Positions 10,113-19,387 of a stretch of DNA of 64,000 nucleotides are shown here, piece after piece. The translations under genes and the position numbers were made by a program. Under the pieces are notes generated by a model that did no database searches, was not told where the DNA came from, and worked only from the letters and a program-made list of their open reading frames with translations. The number at the start of each line of letters is the position of its first letter. Within the stretch, counting starts at the first letter, position 1. Where the stretch lies: the NCBI GenBank assembly GCA_965202905.1, contig OZ241868.1, positions 1,364,001-1,428,000 of the forward strand, in the 5' to 3' direction. Source of the DNA: CAYFYS01 sp965202905. Lineage in GTDB: Bacteria > Pseudomonadota > Alphaproteobacteria > MPNO01.

Positions 10113-11560
10113 TCCGCTGCGGTGGTGACGGCGCCGGTGCGCGCCTCGCGTCCGGAGATGTAGGCGTGCATCGCCTCGGCGGCGTCGCGGCCGTCGCGGA
10201 TGCCCCAGACCACCAGCGATGCGCCGCGCACGATGTCGCCAGCGGCGAACACGCCGTCGATCCCGGTCATCATCGTGCGGTAGTCGATGCGCACCGTGCC
10301 CCAGCGGCTGACCTTGAGCTCCGGGGCGCCGAACAGCCGCGGCAGATCCTCGGGATCGAAGCCCAGCGCCTTGATCACCAGACCGGCCTCAACGGTAAAG
10401 CTCGATCCCTCGATCGGCTCCGGCGTCTGGCGGCCCGACGCATCGGGCACGCCGAGATGAATGCGCGTGGAACGGACCGCGCGCACCGCGCCGTCCCCCA
10501 GCAACGCCTCGGGCGTCGCGAGAAACACAAAGCGGACGCCCTCCTCCTCGGCGTACTGCACCTCGCGCCGCGAGCCCGGCATGTTCTCCCGGTCGCGGCG
10601 GTAGAGGCAGCTTATGGATTTGGCGCCCTGGCGGACGGCGGTGCGCACGCAGTCCATGGCGGTGTCGCCGCCGCCGATCACCACCACGTCCTTGCCCGCC
10701 GAGTCCAGCCGGCCGTCATCGAAGGCGGGCACCGCGTCGCCCAGCCCCTTACGGTTGGATGCGATCAGGTAGTCGAGCGCGGGCGCCACGTTGTCCAGGC
10801 CCGCGCCCGGAAGCTGGATGTCGCGCGCCTTGTAAACCCCGGTCGCGATCAGCACAGCGTCGTGGCGGCCGCGGATCTCCGCCAGGCCGGCGTCGCGCCC
10901 CACCTCGAAATTGCGGTGGAAGACGATGCCGGCCTCCTCGAACAGCGCGATCCGCCGCCGGACGATCTTTTTCTCCAGCTTGAAGTTGGGGATGCCGTAG
11001 ACCATCAGCCCGCCCATCCGGTCGTGGCGGTCGTAGACGTGGACGGCATAGCCGCGGCGGCGCATCTGCTCGGCCGCGGCGAGCCCGGCGGGTCCGGCGC
11101 CGATGACGCCGACCGACCGGCCGAGCTCGCGGGCCGGCAGCGGCGGCTTGATCCAGCCGCGCTCCCAGGCCGTATCGGTGATGTAGCGCTCGACCGAGCC
11201 GATGGTCACCGTGCCGTGGCCGGACTGCTCGATGACGCAGTTGCCCTCGCACAGCCGGTCCTGTGGGCATATCCGGCCGCAAATTTCGGGGAAATTGTTG
11301 GTCGCCGAGGAGATCGCGTAAGCTTCCTCCAGCCGCCCCGCCGCGGTCAACATCAGCCAGTCGGGGATGTTGTTGTGCACCGGGCAGTGGACTTGGCAGA
11401 ACGGCACGCCGCACTGCGAGCACCGGCTGGCCTGGGTCGCCGCGCCTTCAGACGAGTAATCGCGGTAGATCTCCTGGAAATCAGCCCGGCGGACCGCGGC
11501 TTCGCGCTTTTCCGGCGTCCGCCGATCCAGATCGACGAATTTCAACATCCCGTCGGACAT
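10109..11560 (-). CDS. gltD: Glutamate synthase small subunit
   Basis: Beta subunit of NADPH-GOGAT (483 residues), which takes electrons from NADPH through FAD and passes them to GltB through iron-sulfur clusters. Visible features are N-terminal cysteine motifs (CSQCGVPFCQVHCP, Cys47/50/55/59, and a second group CGRICPQDRLCEGNC), an FAD-binding GAGPAGLAAAE motif near residue 152 and a nucleotide motif VVIGGGDTAMDC near residue 290. The ATG at 11560 is preceded by GGGGGAG. It is the first gene of gltD-gltB; gltD before gltB is common in alphaproteobacteria. The 261 bases between it and the divergent uppP should hold both promoters. Confidence 0.96.
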   Translation of the reverse strand: MSDGMLKFVDLDRRTPEKREAAVRRADFQEIYRDYSSEGAATQASRCSQCGVPFCQVHCPVHNNIPDWLMLTAAGRLEEAYAISSATNNFPEICGRICPQDRLCEGNCVIEQSGHGTVTIGSVERYITDTAWERGWIKPPLPARELGRSVGVIGAGPAGLAAAEQMRRRGYAVHVYDRHDRMGGLMVYGIPNFKLEKKIVRRRIALFEEAGIVFHRNFEVGRDAGLAEIRGRHDAVLIATGVYKARDIQLPGAGLDNVAPALDYLIASNRKGLGDAVPAFDDGRLDSAGKDVVVIGGGDTAMDCVRTAVRQGAKSISCLYRRDRENMPGSRREVQYAEEEGVRFVFLATPEALLGDGAVRAVRSTRIHLGVPDASGRQTPEPIEGSSFTVEAGLVIKALGFDPEDLPRLFGAPELKVSRWGTVRIDYRTMMTGIDGVFAAGDIVRGASLVVWGIRDGRDAAEAMHAYISGREARTGAVTTAAE

Positions 11561-11821
11561 GGGCTCCCCCCGGACCCGTCATGCGGACCGCACGCGCACT
11601 CAGCAAACTAATCTAGCAGGTCAGGTCCATATAACAAGCCCAATTAGTCAGTGATACTGCCCTAGCCAAGCTCGGCCGATCCGGGCCAATTGTCCACAGG
11701 CACGATGCCTCTAAGCCCGCACCCAAAGATAGTACCGAAACAGGACAATAACTTAACTCCTTGGCGCTTGGGCCGAATCCCGGTCTGATGTATAGGACGG
11801 CCGTCATCCAGGGGGCAGGAC

Positions 11822-12622
11822 GTGACACTCCTTCAGCTCGCCGTGATCGCGGTCGTTCAGGGCATCACGGAATTTCTGCCGATCAGTTCCTCGGCGCATT
11901 TGCGGCTGATCCCCTTGCTAAGCGATTGGCCGGACCAGGGCCTGCTGATCGACATCGCGGTCCATGTCGGGACCCTTTTCGCGGTGATCGCCTATCTGTG
12001 GCGCGACTGCCTGGTGATGGCGGCGGGGCTGACCCGGCTCAACGCCGGGATGAGCGATCCCGGCCTCCGCATGATCGCCTGCCTGGCCATCGCGACCGTC
12101 CCGGTGGTCATCGCGGGCTATGTCCTGTCCACCCGTTTCGGCGAAGCATGGCGCAACTCGCTGGCGCTGATCGCCTGGTCGACGCTGATCTTCGGGATCG
12201 TCCTTTACGGTGCGGATCGTATCGGCCCGAAGATCCGCCGGATCGAGCACATGACCGGCTTGTCCTCGCTGATGATCGGCATCGCCCAGGTCCTTGCCCT
12301 GATCCCCGGGGCCAGCCGCGCCGGCGTGACGATGACGGCGGCCCGCATGTTGGGCTACGATCGCCGCGACGCCGCGCGCTTCTCGATGTTGATGTCGATC
12401 CCGACGATTGTCGCCGCGGGCGCGCTGGCCACGGTCGAGCTCGTCGAGACCGGCGATGTCGTCGTCCAGGCCAACGCCGTGGTCGCCGGCCTGATCGCCT
12501 TCGTCACGGCCCTGATCGCGATCGCCCTGATGATGGGCTGGCTGGCCCGGTCGGGCTTCGCGCCGTTCGTCGTTTATCGCGTCGTCCTGGGCGGCGTGCT
12601 GCTGGGCGTCGTCTACCTGTAG
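11822..12622 (+). CDS. uppP: Undecaprenyl-diphosphatase (bacitracin resistance protein)
   Basis: Integral membrane phosphatase that recycles undecaprenyl diphosphate to the monophosphate carrier for peptidoglycan and other envelope polymers. The 266 residues carry the family signatures EFLPISSSAH near residues 17-26 and PGASRAGVTM near residue 161 (the usual PGxSRSG arginine motif with a small change), within about eight hydrophobic segments. The start is GTG at 11822 with a purine-rich GGGGGCAGGA directly upstream; no ATG in a better place is seen. It converges on the NDUFA9-like gene with a 10-base gap, so a terminator here must lie inside the coding ends. Confidence 0.95.
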   Translation: MTLLQLAVIAVVQGITEFLPISSSAHLRLIPLLSDWPDQGLLIDIAVHVGTLFAVIAYLWRDCLVMAAGLTRLNAGMSDPGLRMIACLAIATVPVVIAGYVLSTRFGEAWRNSLALIAWSTLIFGIVLYGADRIGPKIRRIEHMTGLSSLMIGIAQVLALIPGASRAGVTMTAARMLGYDRRDAARFSMLMSIPTIVAAGALATVELVETGDVVVQANAVVAGLIAFVTALIAIALMMGWLARSGFAPFVVYRVVLGGVLLGVVYL

Positions 12623-12632
12623 GCGGGCGCTC

Positions 12633-13577
12633 TCACGCCGCGCCGGCCCACTGCCCGCCACGGCGATACCTGCCGAGATAACCCGGGACGATCGATTCGA
12701 CAGCCGTCGGCGTAATGCCGAGCCCGGCGAGCCCCGGCGCCTCGCCCGCCACGATGTCGCTGCCGAGCAGCCGCACCTGATCTCGGGTCAGCAGCGGCGG
12801 AAACGGCGACAGCTCCATGAAAAAGGCCTCGATCATGGCGATCGCGGACGGCGCCGGCGCCAGCAGACGCCGCCGGCCGGTCTGCGCCAGGACATAGGCC
12901 ATGATCTCCTTGAAGGTGTAGACCCTGGGCCCGGCGAATTCGTAGAGCCGGGCCGCGCCCCCGGCGATCTCGAGCGCGGCCATGATGCCGGCTGCGACAT
13001 CGGCCACGTAGACCGGCTGGAAACGGGTGTTTCCGCCGCCGATCAGCGGCAACACGGGAGAGATCCGCGCGAGCCAGGCGAACCGGTTGTAGAAGTCGTC
13101 CTCCATGCCGAAGACCATGCTCGGCCGGACGATGATCGCCGGTTCGAACGCCGCGCGGACCGCCTCCTCGCCCGCGGCCTTGGACCGCGCGTAGTGAGCG
13201 CGCGCGCGCGCGTCCGCCCCGATCGCCGAGACATGCACCAAGCGCCGGACGCCGGCATCCGCGGCTGCCCGCGCGATACGGCCGGCGCCGGCGGCATGGA
13301 TGGAATCGAAGCGCTGGCGGCCGCGCTCGTAGAGCACGCCCACGAGATTGATCACGGTATCGGCCCCGGCCACCGCGGCCACGACCGAGCCGTCATCGCG
13401 GATATTGGCCTGGATCGGAGCGATCTGGCCGACATCGCCCATCGGCTTGAGGAACCGCGCGGCTTCGGGGTTACGCACAGCGGCGCGGATCTGCGCGCCG
13501 GACCGCGCGAGCTCGCGCACCACATAGCGGCCGATGAACCCGGATGCTCCGAAGACCGTTGCAATCCGCACGGCCAT
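12633..13577 (-). CDS. Complex I NDUFA9 subunit family protein (atypical SDR)
   Basis: Protein of 314 residues with an N-terminal nucleotide-binding motif VFGASGFIGRYVV (residues 8-20), an HVSAIGA segment near residue 115 and a YARSKAAGEE segment. This is the pattern of the atypical SDR proteins that include mitochondrial complex I subunit NDUFA9 and its alphaproteobacterial homologues. In mitochondria NDUFA9 is structural and binds NADPH without known turnover; the bacterial role is inferred. No nuo genes lie nearby, but homologues of two complex I assembly factors occur later in the window. It is followed on the same strand by nothing and appears monocistronic. Confidence 0.85.
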   Translation of the reverse strand: MAVRIATVFGASGFIGRYVVRELARSGAQIRAAVRNPEAARFLKPMGDVGQIAPIQANIRDDGSVVAAVAGADTVINLVGVLYERGRQRFDSIHAAGAGRIARAAADAGVRRLVHVSAIGADARARAHYARSKAAGEEAVRAAFEPAIIVRPSMVFGMEDDFYNRFAWLARISPVLPLIGGGNTRFQPVYVADVAAGIMAALEIAGGAARLYEFAGPRVYTFKEIMAYVLAQTGRRRLLAPAPSAIAMIEAFFMELSPFPPLLTRDQVRLLGSDIVAGEAPGLAGLGITPTAVESIVPGYLGRYRRGGQWAGAA

Positions 13578-13648
13578 GACCGCTCCTCCCCGTCCGATCC
13601 GCGCTAATATCGGCGATCGGTTGCCGCGTCAACCGCGGGTGAAAGCGG

Positions 13649-13677
13649 TTGACAAGCTCGCGCGGTCTGGCTACGGA
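13649..13677 (+). promoter_or_regulatory. Probable sigma-70-type promoter of tRNA-Leu
   Basis: A perfect TTGACA box (13649-13654) is followed after 17 bases by TACGGA (13672-13677), which keeps the first TA of a -10 box. The predicted start of transcription near 13684 lies about 20 bases before the tRNA. The spacing is optimal, but the -10 box is weak and the call rests on sequence alone. Confidence 0.55.
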
Positions 13678-13704
13678 GCGGGCCGGCCCGGGCCGCACCC
13701 GGAT

Positions 13705-13791
13705 GCCCAGGTGGCGGAATTGGTAGACGCGCAGGTTTCAGGTACCTGTGACCGCAAGGTCGTGGAAGTTCGAGTCTTCTCCTGGGCACCA
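13705..13791 (+). tRNA. tRNA-Leu(CAG)
   Basis: An 87-base cloverleaf with encoded CCA. The acceptor stem pairs GCCCAGG (13705-13711) with CCTGGGC (13781-13787); the discriminator is A (13788) and CCA is at 13789-13791. The anticodon stem CAGGT/ACCTG encloses the loop TTCAGGT, placing anticodon CAG at 13739-13741, which reads the leucine codon CTG. The long variable arm (near 13749-13764, stem GACC/GGTC) is that of a class II leucine tRNA, and the T-arm carries GTTCGAGTC. CTG is a very frequent leucine codon in this GC-rich window. Confidence 0.97.
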
Positions 13792-13840
13792 CTGCATCCA
13801 TCCCGGCTGCGGGCCGCCTTGCGGGATCTGCGGTGATGCG

Positions 13841-14452
13841 ATGAGCGTCGATTTTCACGAGGGCGACCTGCCGGACGGGCTCGATCTCGGCAGCGCGGTC
13901 GCGGTCGATACCGAGACACTGGGGCTGAAACCCGAGCGCGACAGGCTCTGCCTTGCGCAGCTCAGCGCCGGCGACGGCAACGCCCATCTCGTGCAGTTTC
14001 GCCGCGACGCCTACGATGCGCCCAACCTGGCGCGCCTGCTCGTGGACCCGGCGGTCACCAAGATCTTTCATTTTGCGCGCTTCGACGTGGCCATGTTGGA
14101 GCGCTATCTCGGCGTCCGCTGCCGGCCGGTCTATTGCACCAAGATCGCCTCGAAGCTCGCCCGTACCTACACCGACCGCCATTCGCTGAAGGATCTGACC
14201 CGCGAGCTTCTGGGCATCGAGATCTCCAAGGAACAGCAGTCTTCGGACTGGGGTGCCGAAACCCTGAGCCCGAAGCAGATCGACTACGCCGCCGCCGACG
14301 TGCTGCACCTGCACGCCATCCGCGAGGCGCTGGACGGGATGTTGACGCGCGAGCGGCGCGGCGATCTGGCCGCAGCCTGTTTCGGGTTCTTACCCGACCG
14401 CGCGGCGCTCGATCTCGGCGGCTGGGACGATACGGACATCTTCGCCCACTAA
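13841..14452 (+). CDS. rnd: Short ribonuclease D-family 3'-5' exonuclease
   Basis: A DEDDy exonuclease of 203 residues. The motifs are VDTETLGL (Asp/Glu pair) near residue 20, HFARFDVAML (second Asp) near residue 77 and DYAAADVLHL (Tyr and last Asp) near residue 150. E. coli RNase D has two HRDC domains after the catalytic domain; here the protein stops right after it, as in the short alphaproteobacterial form. RNase D trims tRNA 3' ends, so its place 49 bases after a tRNA gene is suggestive, but that tRNA already encodes CCA. The ATG at 13841 was chosen because the family homology starts there; longer readings would run back into the tRNA. Confidence 0.85.
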   Translation: MSVDFHEGDLPDGLDLGSAVAVDTETLGLKPERDRLCLAQLSAGDGNAHLVQFRRDAYDAPNLARLLVDPAVTKIFHFARFDVAMLERYLGVRCRPVYCTKIASKLARTYTDRHSLKDLTRELLGIEISKEQQSSDWGAETLSPKQIDYAAADVLHLHAIREALDGMLTRERRGDLAAACFGFLPDRAALDLGGWDDTDIFAH

Positions 14453-14553
14453 GAACCCGCCGTTTGCCAAGCCACATGGCGAATAGCCCAGATCCGCGAA
14501 TGCCCGCTGATGCATGACCGGGCGCCCCACGTGAATCAGAGGTTCCCTGACAT

Positions 14554-15327
14554 TCATCGGGCGAAAAAAGCGTCGGTGATGAGAAAATTGAATCCCAGGA
14601 TGAGCACCGAGGAGGAGACCACCGCGTTGGTGGTCGCGGCCCCCACCCCTTGCGCTCCGCCGCGCGAATTGTAGCCGTGGTAGCAGCCCATCAGGGCGAT
14701 CAGAAACCCGAACACGGCGGCTTTGACCATGCCGGACAGGATGTCGATGACCTCAAGGAACTGGAAGGTGCTCTTGAGATAGACGGTGGGATTGAAGCCG
14801 AGCTTATGCACGCTGATCAGATAGCCGCCGAACACGCCGACGGCATCGGCCATCAGCACGCACAGCGGCAGGGTCAGCGTGGCGGCGAGCAGCCTGGGCG
14901 CGACGAGATACTTGAACGGGTTGGTCGACAGCGTGGTCAGGGCGTCGATCTGCTCGGTCACCCGCATGGTGCCGATCTCGGCCGCCATGGCCGCGCCGAT
15001 GCGTCCGGCGACCATCAGCCCGGCCAGCACCGGAGCGAGTTCCCGGGTCACGGACAGCACCACCACGGTGGCGACCGCGCTTTCGGCGTTGAACCGGGCG
15101 AAGCCGGTATAGCTCTGCAGCGCCAGCACCATGCCGGTAAACAGCGCCGTCATGCCGACAACCGGCAGCGAGTAGTAGCCGATCTCGATCATCTGGCGGC
15201 CGATCAGCCGGAAGTAGATCGGCGGGCGCACGCAATGCATCACGCCCCTGCCGGCGAACAGGGACAGACGCCCGGTCGCGGCGAAGAACGACAGCAGCAC
15301 CCGCCCGATCGACGCGACCGCCGTCAT
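14554..15327 (-). CDS. mlaE: MlaE/YrbE-family ABC transporter permease (lipid transport)
   Basis: Permease of 257 residues from the MlaE family, which with an ATPase (MlaF) and an MCE-domain protein (MlaD) moves phospholipids between the inner and outer membranes. Diagnostic segments are TRELAPVLAGLMVAGRIGAAMAAEIGTM in outline (bases about 14985-15050) and the TEQIDAL segment that follows. The ATG overlaps the alr stop by four bases (ATGA), so the two are translationally coupled. The usual ATPase and MCE genes do not follow: the next gene is the convergent RNase D. The permease must therefore use partners encoded elsewhere, or the locus has been split. Confidence 0.9.
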   Translation of the reverse strand: MTAVASIGRVLLSFFAATGRLSLFAGRGVMHCVRPPIYFRLIGRQMIEIGYYSLPVVGMTALFTGMVLALQSYTGFARFNAESAVATVVVLSVTRELAPVLAGLMVAGRIGAAMAAEIGTMRVTEQIDALTTLSTNPFKYLVAPRLLAATLTLPLCVLMADAVGVFGGYLISVHKLGFNPTVYLKSTFQFLEVIDILSGMVKAAVFGFLIALMGCYHGYNSRGGAQGVGAATTNAVVSSSVLILGFNFLITDAFFAR

Positions 15328-16421
15328 TTCTCCTCTCCATCCACGCCGCCGCGATAGACGCGCCGGACCCGCGGGCCGATCCGGGAGAGGATTTCGTAGC
15401 CGATCGTGCCGGCCTCCGCGGCCATCGCATCGGCGTCGTGCCGCGGACCGATCAACTCGACGGTTTCGCCTGGGCGTACCCGGTCGGCCGCGATTCCCGT
15501 CACATCGAAGCTCACCAGATCCATGGACACCCGTCCGACCACCGGGACCGGAACATCGCCGATGCGCGCGCGGCCGCGGTTGGACAAGGATCTGGCCAAT
15601 CCGTCGGCGTAGCCCATCGCGACGGTCGCCAGACTGCGGCCGGCGGCGACGCGGCAGGTGGCGCCGTATCCAACAACAGTATCGGCGTCAACGTGCTGAA
15701 ATTGCATGATTTTTGCCTCCAGCCGCACGGTCTGCGCCATCGGGTTGGCCTGCCCGCGCATCGCCGACAGCCCATAGATCGCGGCCCCGGGGCGGACGAG
15801 GCCGTAGTGGAAGTCCGGGCCCATGAAGATCCCGGCCGAGTTGGCCAGCGAGGCCGGCGCGTCCGGCAGTTGCGCCCGCAGCCTGTCGAAGACCCGCTTC
15901 TGGTCCCGGTTCATCGGGTTGTCCGGCTCATCCGCGCAGGCGAGATGGCTCATCACCGCGGTGAGCGCGATCCCCTCCAGCCGCTCCGGCCGGCGGGCGA
16001 TTGCCGCCACATCATTGATGCCCAGGCCGAGCCGCGCCATGCCGGTATCAAGCATCAGCGCGGCCGGCCGGCCGCCGGTCCGCCCGCCATGACGAGCCCA
16101 GCACGAAACGGCGTCCAGGGTGCACAGGACCGGCGTCAGCGCCGCCTCGTCGTAGAGCGCCTCTTCGCCGGCGACGTGTCCGTCGAGGACGTAGATCCTC
16201 GGCGCCTCGCGGGTTCCAGCGAGGCGGGCGCGGAGCGCGCAACCCTCCCCGGTGCTCGCGACGAAGAAGACGCCGCAGCCGGCGGCGGCGAGCGCGCGGC
16301 CGACCGGCCCCAGGCCCAGGCCGTAGGCATCGGCCTTGACCGCCGCGCCACAGACCGCGCCCGGCGCGCGCGCGGCCAGGGCGCGCCAATTGGCCACGAC
16401 CGCGTCGAGATCGACGATCAT
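15324..16421 (-). CDS. alr: Alanine racemase
   Basis: PLP enzyme converting L-alanine to D-alanine for peptidoglycan. The 365 residues show the PLP lysine in AVKADAYGLG (Lys29) and the second catalytic residue, tyrosine, in the GYADG segment near residue 269; the C-terminal beta domain ends with IGPRVRRVY, typical of the family. It lies 26 bases after dnaB and overlaps mlaE by four bases, giving the order dnaB-alr-mlaE. A dnaB-alr pair is common in alphaproteobacteria. The start gives a slightly short N-terminus for the family, but the first strand (MIVDLDAVVANW) is complete. Confidence 0.95.
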   Translation of the reverse strand: MIVDLDAVVANWRALAARAPGAVCGAAVKADAYGLGLGPVGRALAAAGCGVFFVASTGEGCALRARLAGTREAPRIYVLDGHVAGEEALYDEAALTPVLCTLDAVSCWARHGGRTGGRPAALMLDTGMARLGLGINDVAAIARRPERLEGIALTAVMSHLACADEPDNPMNRDQKRVFDRLRAQLPDAPASLANSAGIFMGPDFHYGLVRPGAAIYGLSAMRGQANPMAQTVRLEAKIMQFQHVDADTVVGYGATCRVAAGRSLATVAMGYADGLARSLSNRGRARIGDVPVPVVGRVSMDLVSFDVTGIAADRVRPGETVELIGPRHDADAMAAEAGTIGYEILSRIGPRVRRVYRGGVDGEEK

Positions 16422-16447
16422 CCGGGCCCGTTCGTGGCCTCGCGCGC

Positions 16448-17974
16448 TCAGAACGGAACATCCTCGTCGCGCCCCTCTTCGCCGTAATCGTGCGAGGCGT
16501 CCTCCAGGTTGTCAAACTTGGTCACCTCGGCATAGAAGCGGAGCGAGACTCGGCCGGTCGGGCCGTGGCGCTGCTTGGCGACGATCACCTCGGCCAAGCC
16601 GTGGGAATCCCTGAGGCGGTCCTCCCAGTTGCCGCGGCGTTCGAGAAACTTGTCCTCGGTCTCCTCCGGGCGGCGTGTCGGCTCCAGCCGGTCGAGATAG
16701 TATTCCTCGCGGAAGATGAACATGACCACATCGGCGTCCTGCTCGATGGTTCCGGACTCGCGGAGGTCGGCGAGTTGGGGGCGCTTGTCCTCGCGCTGCT
16801 CGACCGCGCGCGAGAGCTGGGACAGCGCCAGCACCGGGACGTCGAGCTCCTTGGCCAGAGTCTTGAGACCGCGGGTGATCTCGGAGATTTCCTGAACCCG
16901 GTTCTCGTTGCGGTTCGCCCGGCTGCCCTGCAGAAGTTGCAGGTAGTCGACCACGATCAGGGCAAGCCCATGCTGGCGCTTGAGCCGGCGCGCCCGGGTG
17001 CGCAGCGCCGAAACGGTGAGCGCCGGCGTGTCGTCGATGAAGAACTCCGCCATCTCCAGTTGCTGGCTGGCGAGAACCAGGCGGTCGAACTCCTGGGCGT
17101 TGAGCTCGCCGCAACGGATCTTGTCCGAGGCGATCTGCGCGTCCTCGGCGAGGATCCGGTTGGCAAGCTGCTCGGCCGACATCTCCAGCGAATAGAATCC
17201 GATCGCCGGCTGCCTGGATTTGTCGCCGGCCGCGTCGCGGGTGATCGCCTTGGCGAGGTTGAAGGCGATATTGGTCGCCAGCGCCGTCTTTCCCATCGAC
17301 GGCCGGCCGGCCAGGATGACCAGATCGGATTTGTGGAGCCCGCCCAGCAGCAGGTCGAGATTGTGGAAGCCGGTGGCCACGCCGGCGATCCTGCCCTCGC
17401 GCCGGTAGGCGGCCTGGGCCATCTCGATCGCACTGGCCATCGCGACCCTGAAGTGCTGGAAGCCGCCGTCGTAATCGCCGGTCGTCGCCAGATCGTAGAG
17501 CTTCTGCTCGGCGGTCTCGATCTGATCGGTGGCGCTAATCTCGAGGTCTTCGACATAGGCGTCGTTGACCATGTCGGTGCCCAGCCCGATCAGCTCGCGC
17601 CGCAGGTGCAGATCGTGGATCAGCCGCCCGTAATCCTGGGCGTTGATGATCGTGGCCGCGCTGGCGGCAAGGCGGGCGACGTATTGCGCCCCGCCGACCT
17701 CGCGATAGATCTCGTCGGACTCGAAGAAATATTTCAGCGTCGTCGGGTCGGCGCGCTGCCCGCGCTCGACCATCCGCGCGCAGGCCTCGTAGATGCGGCC
17801 GTGGAATTCCTCGCTGAAATGCTCGGCGGTCAGGAACTCCGAGACCCTCTCATAGGCGCGGTTGTTGAGCAGGATCGCGCCAAGAAGGCCCATCTCCGCC
17901 TCGATGTTCGCCGGCGGCCTGCGGAAGCCGTCGGCTTCCGGTGCCGGATCCAAGATCGGAACTGTCTCTGCCAC
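16448..17974 (-). CDS. dnaB: Replicative DNA helicase
   Basis: Hexameric 5'-3' helicase that unwinds DNA at the replication fork and loads primase. The 508 residues include the N-terminal DnaB domain (about residues 20-125), a linker, and the RecA-like motor with Walker A GRPSMGKTAL near residue 226 and the Walker B segment LIVVDYLQLL near residue 335. No intein or insertion is visible, and the length is normal. The first gene of a three-gene transcript with alr and mlaE; its own 5' region is the 156-base gap towards the next gene. Confidence 0.97.
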   Translation of the reverse strand: MAETVPILDPAPEADGFRRPPANIEAEMGLLGAILLNNRAYERVSEFLTAEHFSEEFHGRIYEACARMVERGQRADPTTLKYFFESDEIYREVGGAQYVARLAASAATIINAQDYGRLIHDLHLRRELIGLGTDMVNDAYVEDLEISATDQIETAEQKLYDLATTGDYDGGFQHFRVAMASAIEMAQAAYRREGRIAGVATGFHNLDLLLGGLHKSDLVILAGRPSMGKTALATNIAFNLAKAITRDAAGDKSRQPAIGFYSLEMSAEQLANRILAEDAQIASDKIRCGELNAQEFDRLVLASQQLEMAEFFIDDTPALTVSALRTRARRLKRQHGLALIVVDYLQLLQGSRANRNENRVQEISEITRGLKTLAKELDVPVLALSQLSRAVEQREDKRPQLADLRESGTIEQDADVVMFIFREEYYLDRLEPTRRPEETEDKFLERRGNWEDRLRDSHGLAEVIVAKQRHGPTGRVSLRFYAEVTKFDNLEDASHDYGEEGRDEDVPF

Positions 17975-18130
17975 GTCTTTCCCTCATGAACGAGCCGGGA
18001 CGTTAGTCCGGCGCGCTGGCGCCGGGTAGAGACGAGAAGCGGACATCCCTGAGGAAACCGGGGACAAGATCGGCGGTCCTTCGCCTGACTGTGAATTACG
18101 GGGAAATTGTGGTGGCGACGCCGATTCGCG

Positions 18131-19387
18131 TCACCGCGCGATCAGACCGACCCCCAGGCCGCCATGCCGGTGGGCCTCTTCGGCTTGCTGGGCGCGCTCC
18201 CAGTCGGCGATGTAGTCGCGGGTCAGCGGCGCCGCCGCCTGGTCGCGGGTGATCTGCATCTGGAAGACCATCTGGTTCCAGTACTTGAACGCCATCTCGC
18301 AGCCCGTGAGGTAGAACTCCCACATCCGGCAGAAACGCTCGTCGTATAGTGTGGCCGCGCGCTCGCGGTTGGCCTGGAACCGGTCGTGCCAATGCCCCAG
18401 GGTCTTGGCGTAGTGCAGCCGCAGGATCTCGATATCGGTGACGTAGAGTTTCTCGCGCTCGAGCGCGGCCAGGACCTCCGACATCGCCGGCGTGTAGCCG
18501 CCGGGGAAGATGTACTTGCGCAGCCAGGCGCTGGTCGCGCCCGGCGGCTCCATCCGGCCGATCGAATGCAGCAGGGCGATCCCGTCCTCGGCCAGAAGCT
18601 CGCGCAGCTTGGCGAAGAACTCGCGGAAATGCCCGGTGCCGACATGTTCGAACATGCCGACCGAAACGATCCGGTCGTAGGGTCCGGCCTGGTGGCGATA
18701 GTCCTGCAGCAGGAAACGGACCCGGTCATCGAGCCCGGCGTCGGCCGCGCGCCGGACCGAGACGCGGTGCTGTTCCTCGGACAGGGTGACGCCGGTCACC
18801 TGGAGATCGGCGAGCCCGGCGAGATAGAGCGCAAGCCCGCCCCAGCCGGAGCCGATGTCGAGCAGCCGCTGCCCCGATTCCAAACACAGCTTGGCCGCAA
18901 GATGGCGCTTTTTGTTGAGCTGGGCGGTCTCCAAGCTGTCGTCGTCCGAGGCGAAATAGGCGCACGAATACTGCCGGTCCTTGTCCAGGAACAGGTTGTA
19001 GAGCGTGTCCGAGAGGTCGTAGTGGTGGGCGACGTTGCGCCGGGCCCGGCCAACCGGGTTGTGCTGCTGTAGCCAGCGCATGCGGTAGTTCAGCCATTCC
19101 GAGAGCCTGAAGACCGGATTGTCGCTGGCCGCCTGGGCGTTGATGCAGCAAAACGCAATGAAATCGCCCAGCGTGCCCTCTTCGATCGTCAGCGTCTCAT
19201 CCATGTAGGCCTCGCCGACATGGAGCCAGGGGTTGGTGACGAGGCTGGTGTGCAGCCGGCGGTCGTGCAGCCGGACCGCGCAGCCCGGGCCGGGCGCACC
19301 TTCGAAACAGTACGTCTTGCCATTCGCATCCGTCAGCGAAAGCCGGCCGACGGTGACGACCTTTTCCAATGCCCAGCGCAACAGCAT
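18131..19387 (-). CDS. Cyclopropane-fatty-acyl-phospholipid synthase family methyltransferase
   Basis: SAM-dependent enzyme of 418 residues that is likely to act on unsaturated acyl chains of membrane phospholipids. It has the N-terminal lipid-binding domain of the family (NPWLHVGEAYMDE region), a YDLSDTLYNLFLD segment, the SAM motif LLDIGSGWGG near residue 177, the VGMFEHVG segment that contains the active-site glutamate, and a C-terminal FYLTGCEMAFKY segment. This is the normal Cfa architecture. It stands alone, reading towards dnaB. Whether it makes cyclopropane rings or another methylated fatty acid cannot be told from sequence. Confidence 0.9.
   Translation of the reverse strand: MLLRWALEKVVTVGRLSLTDANGKTYCFEGAPGPGCAVRLHDRRLHTSLVTNPWLHVGEAYMDETLTIEEGTLGDFIAFCCINAQAASDNPVFRLSEWLNYRMRWLQQHNPVGRARRNVAHHYDLSDTLYNLFLDKDRQYSCAYFASDDDSLETAQLNKKRHLAAKLCLESGQRLLDIGSGWGGLALYLAGLADLQVTGVTLSEEQHRVSVRRAADAGLDDRVRFLLQDYRHQAGPYDRIVSVGMFEHVGTGHFREFFAKLRELLAEDGIALLHSIGRMEPPGATSAWLRKYIFPGGYTPAMSEVLAALEREKLYVTDIEILRLHYAKTLGHWHDRFQANRERAATLYDERFCRMWEFYLTGCEMAFKYWNQMVFQMQITRDQAAAPLTRDYIADWERAQQAEEAHRHGGLGVGLIAR

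Noticed and set aside
7383..10163. Open frame of 926 codons on the plus strand opposite gltB
   Set aside because: It is antisense to a fully conserved gltB and has the Arg/His/Asp-rich, low-information composition of a GC-rich shadow frame.
11561..11821. Possible sigma-54 (NtrC-type) promoter upstream of gltD
   Set aside because: No TGGCAC-N5-TTGC pair with the right spacing was found on the minus strand.
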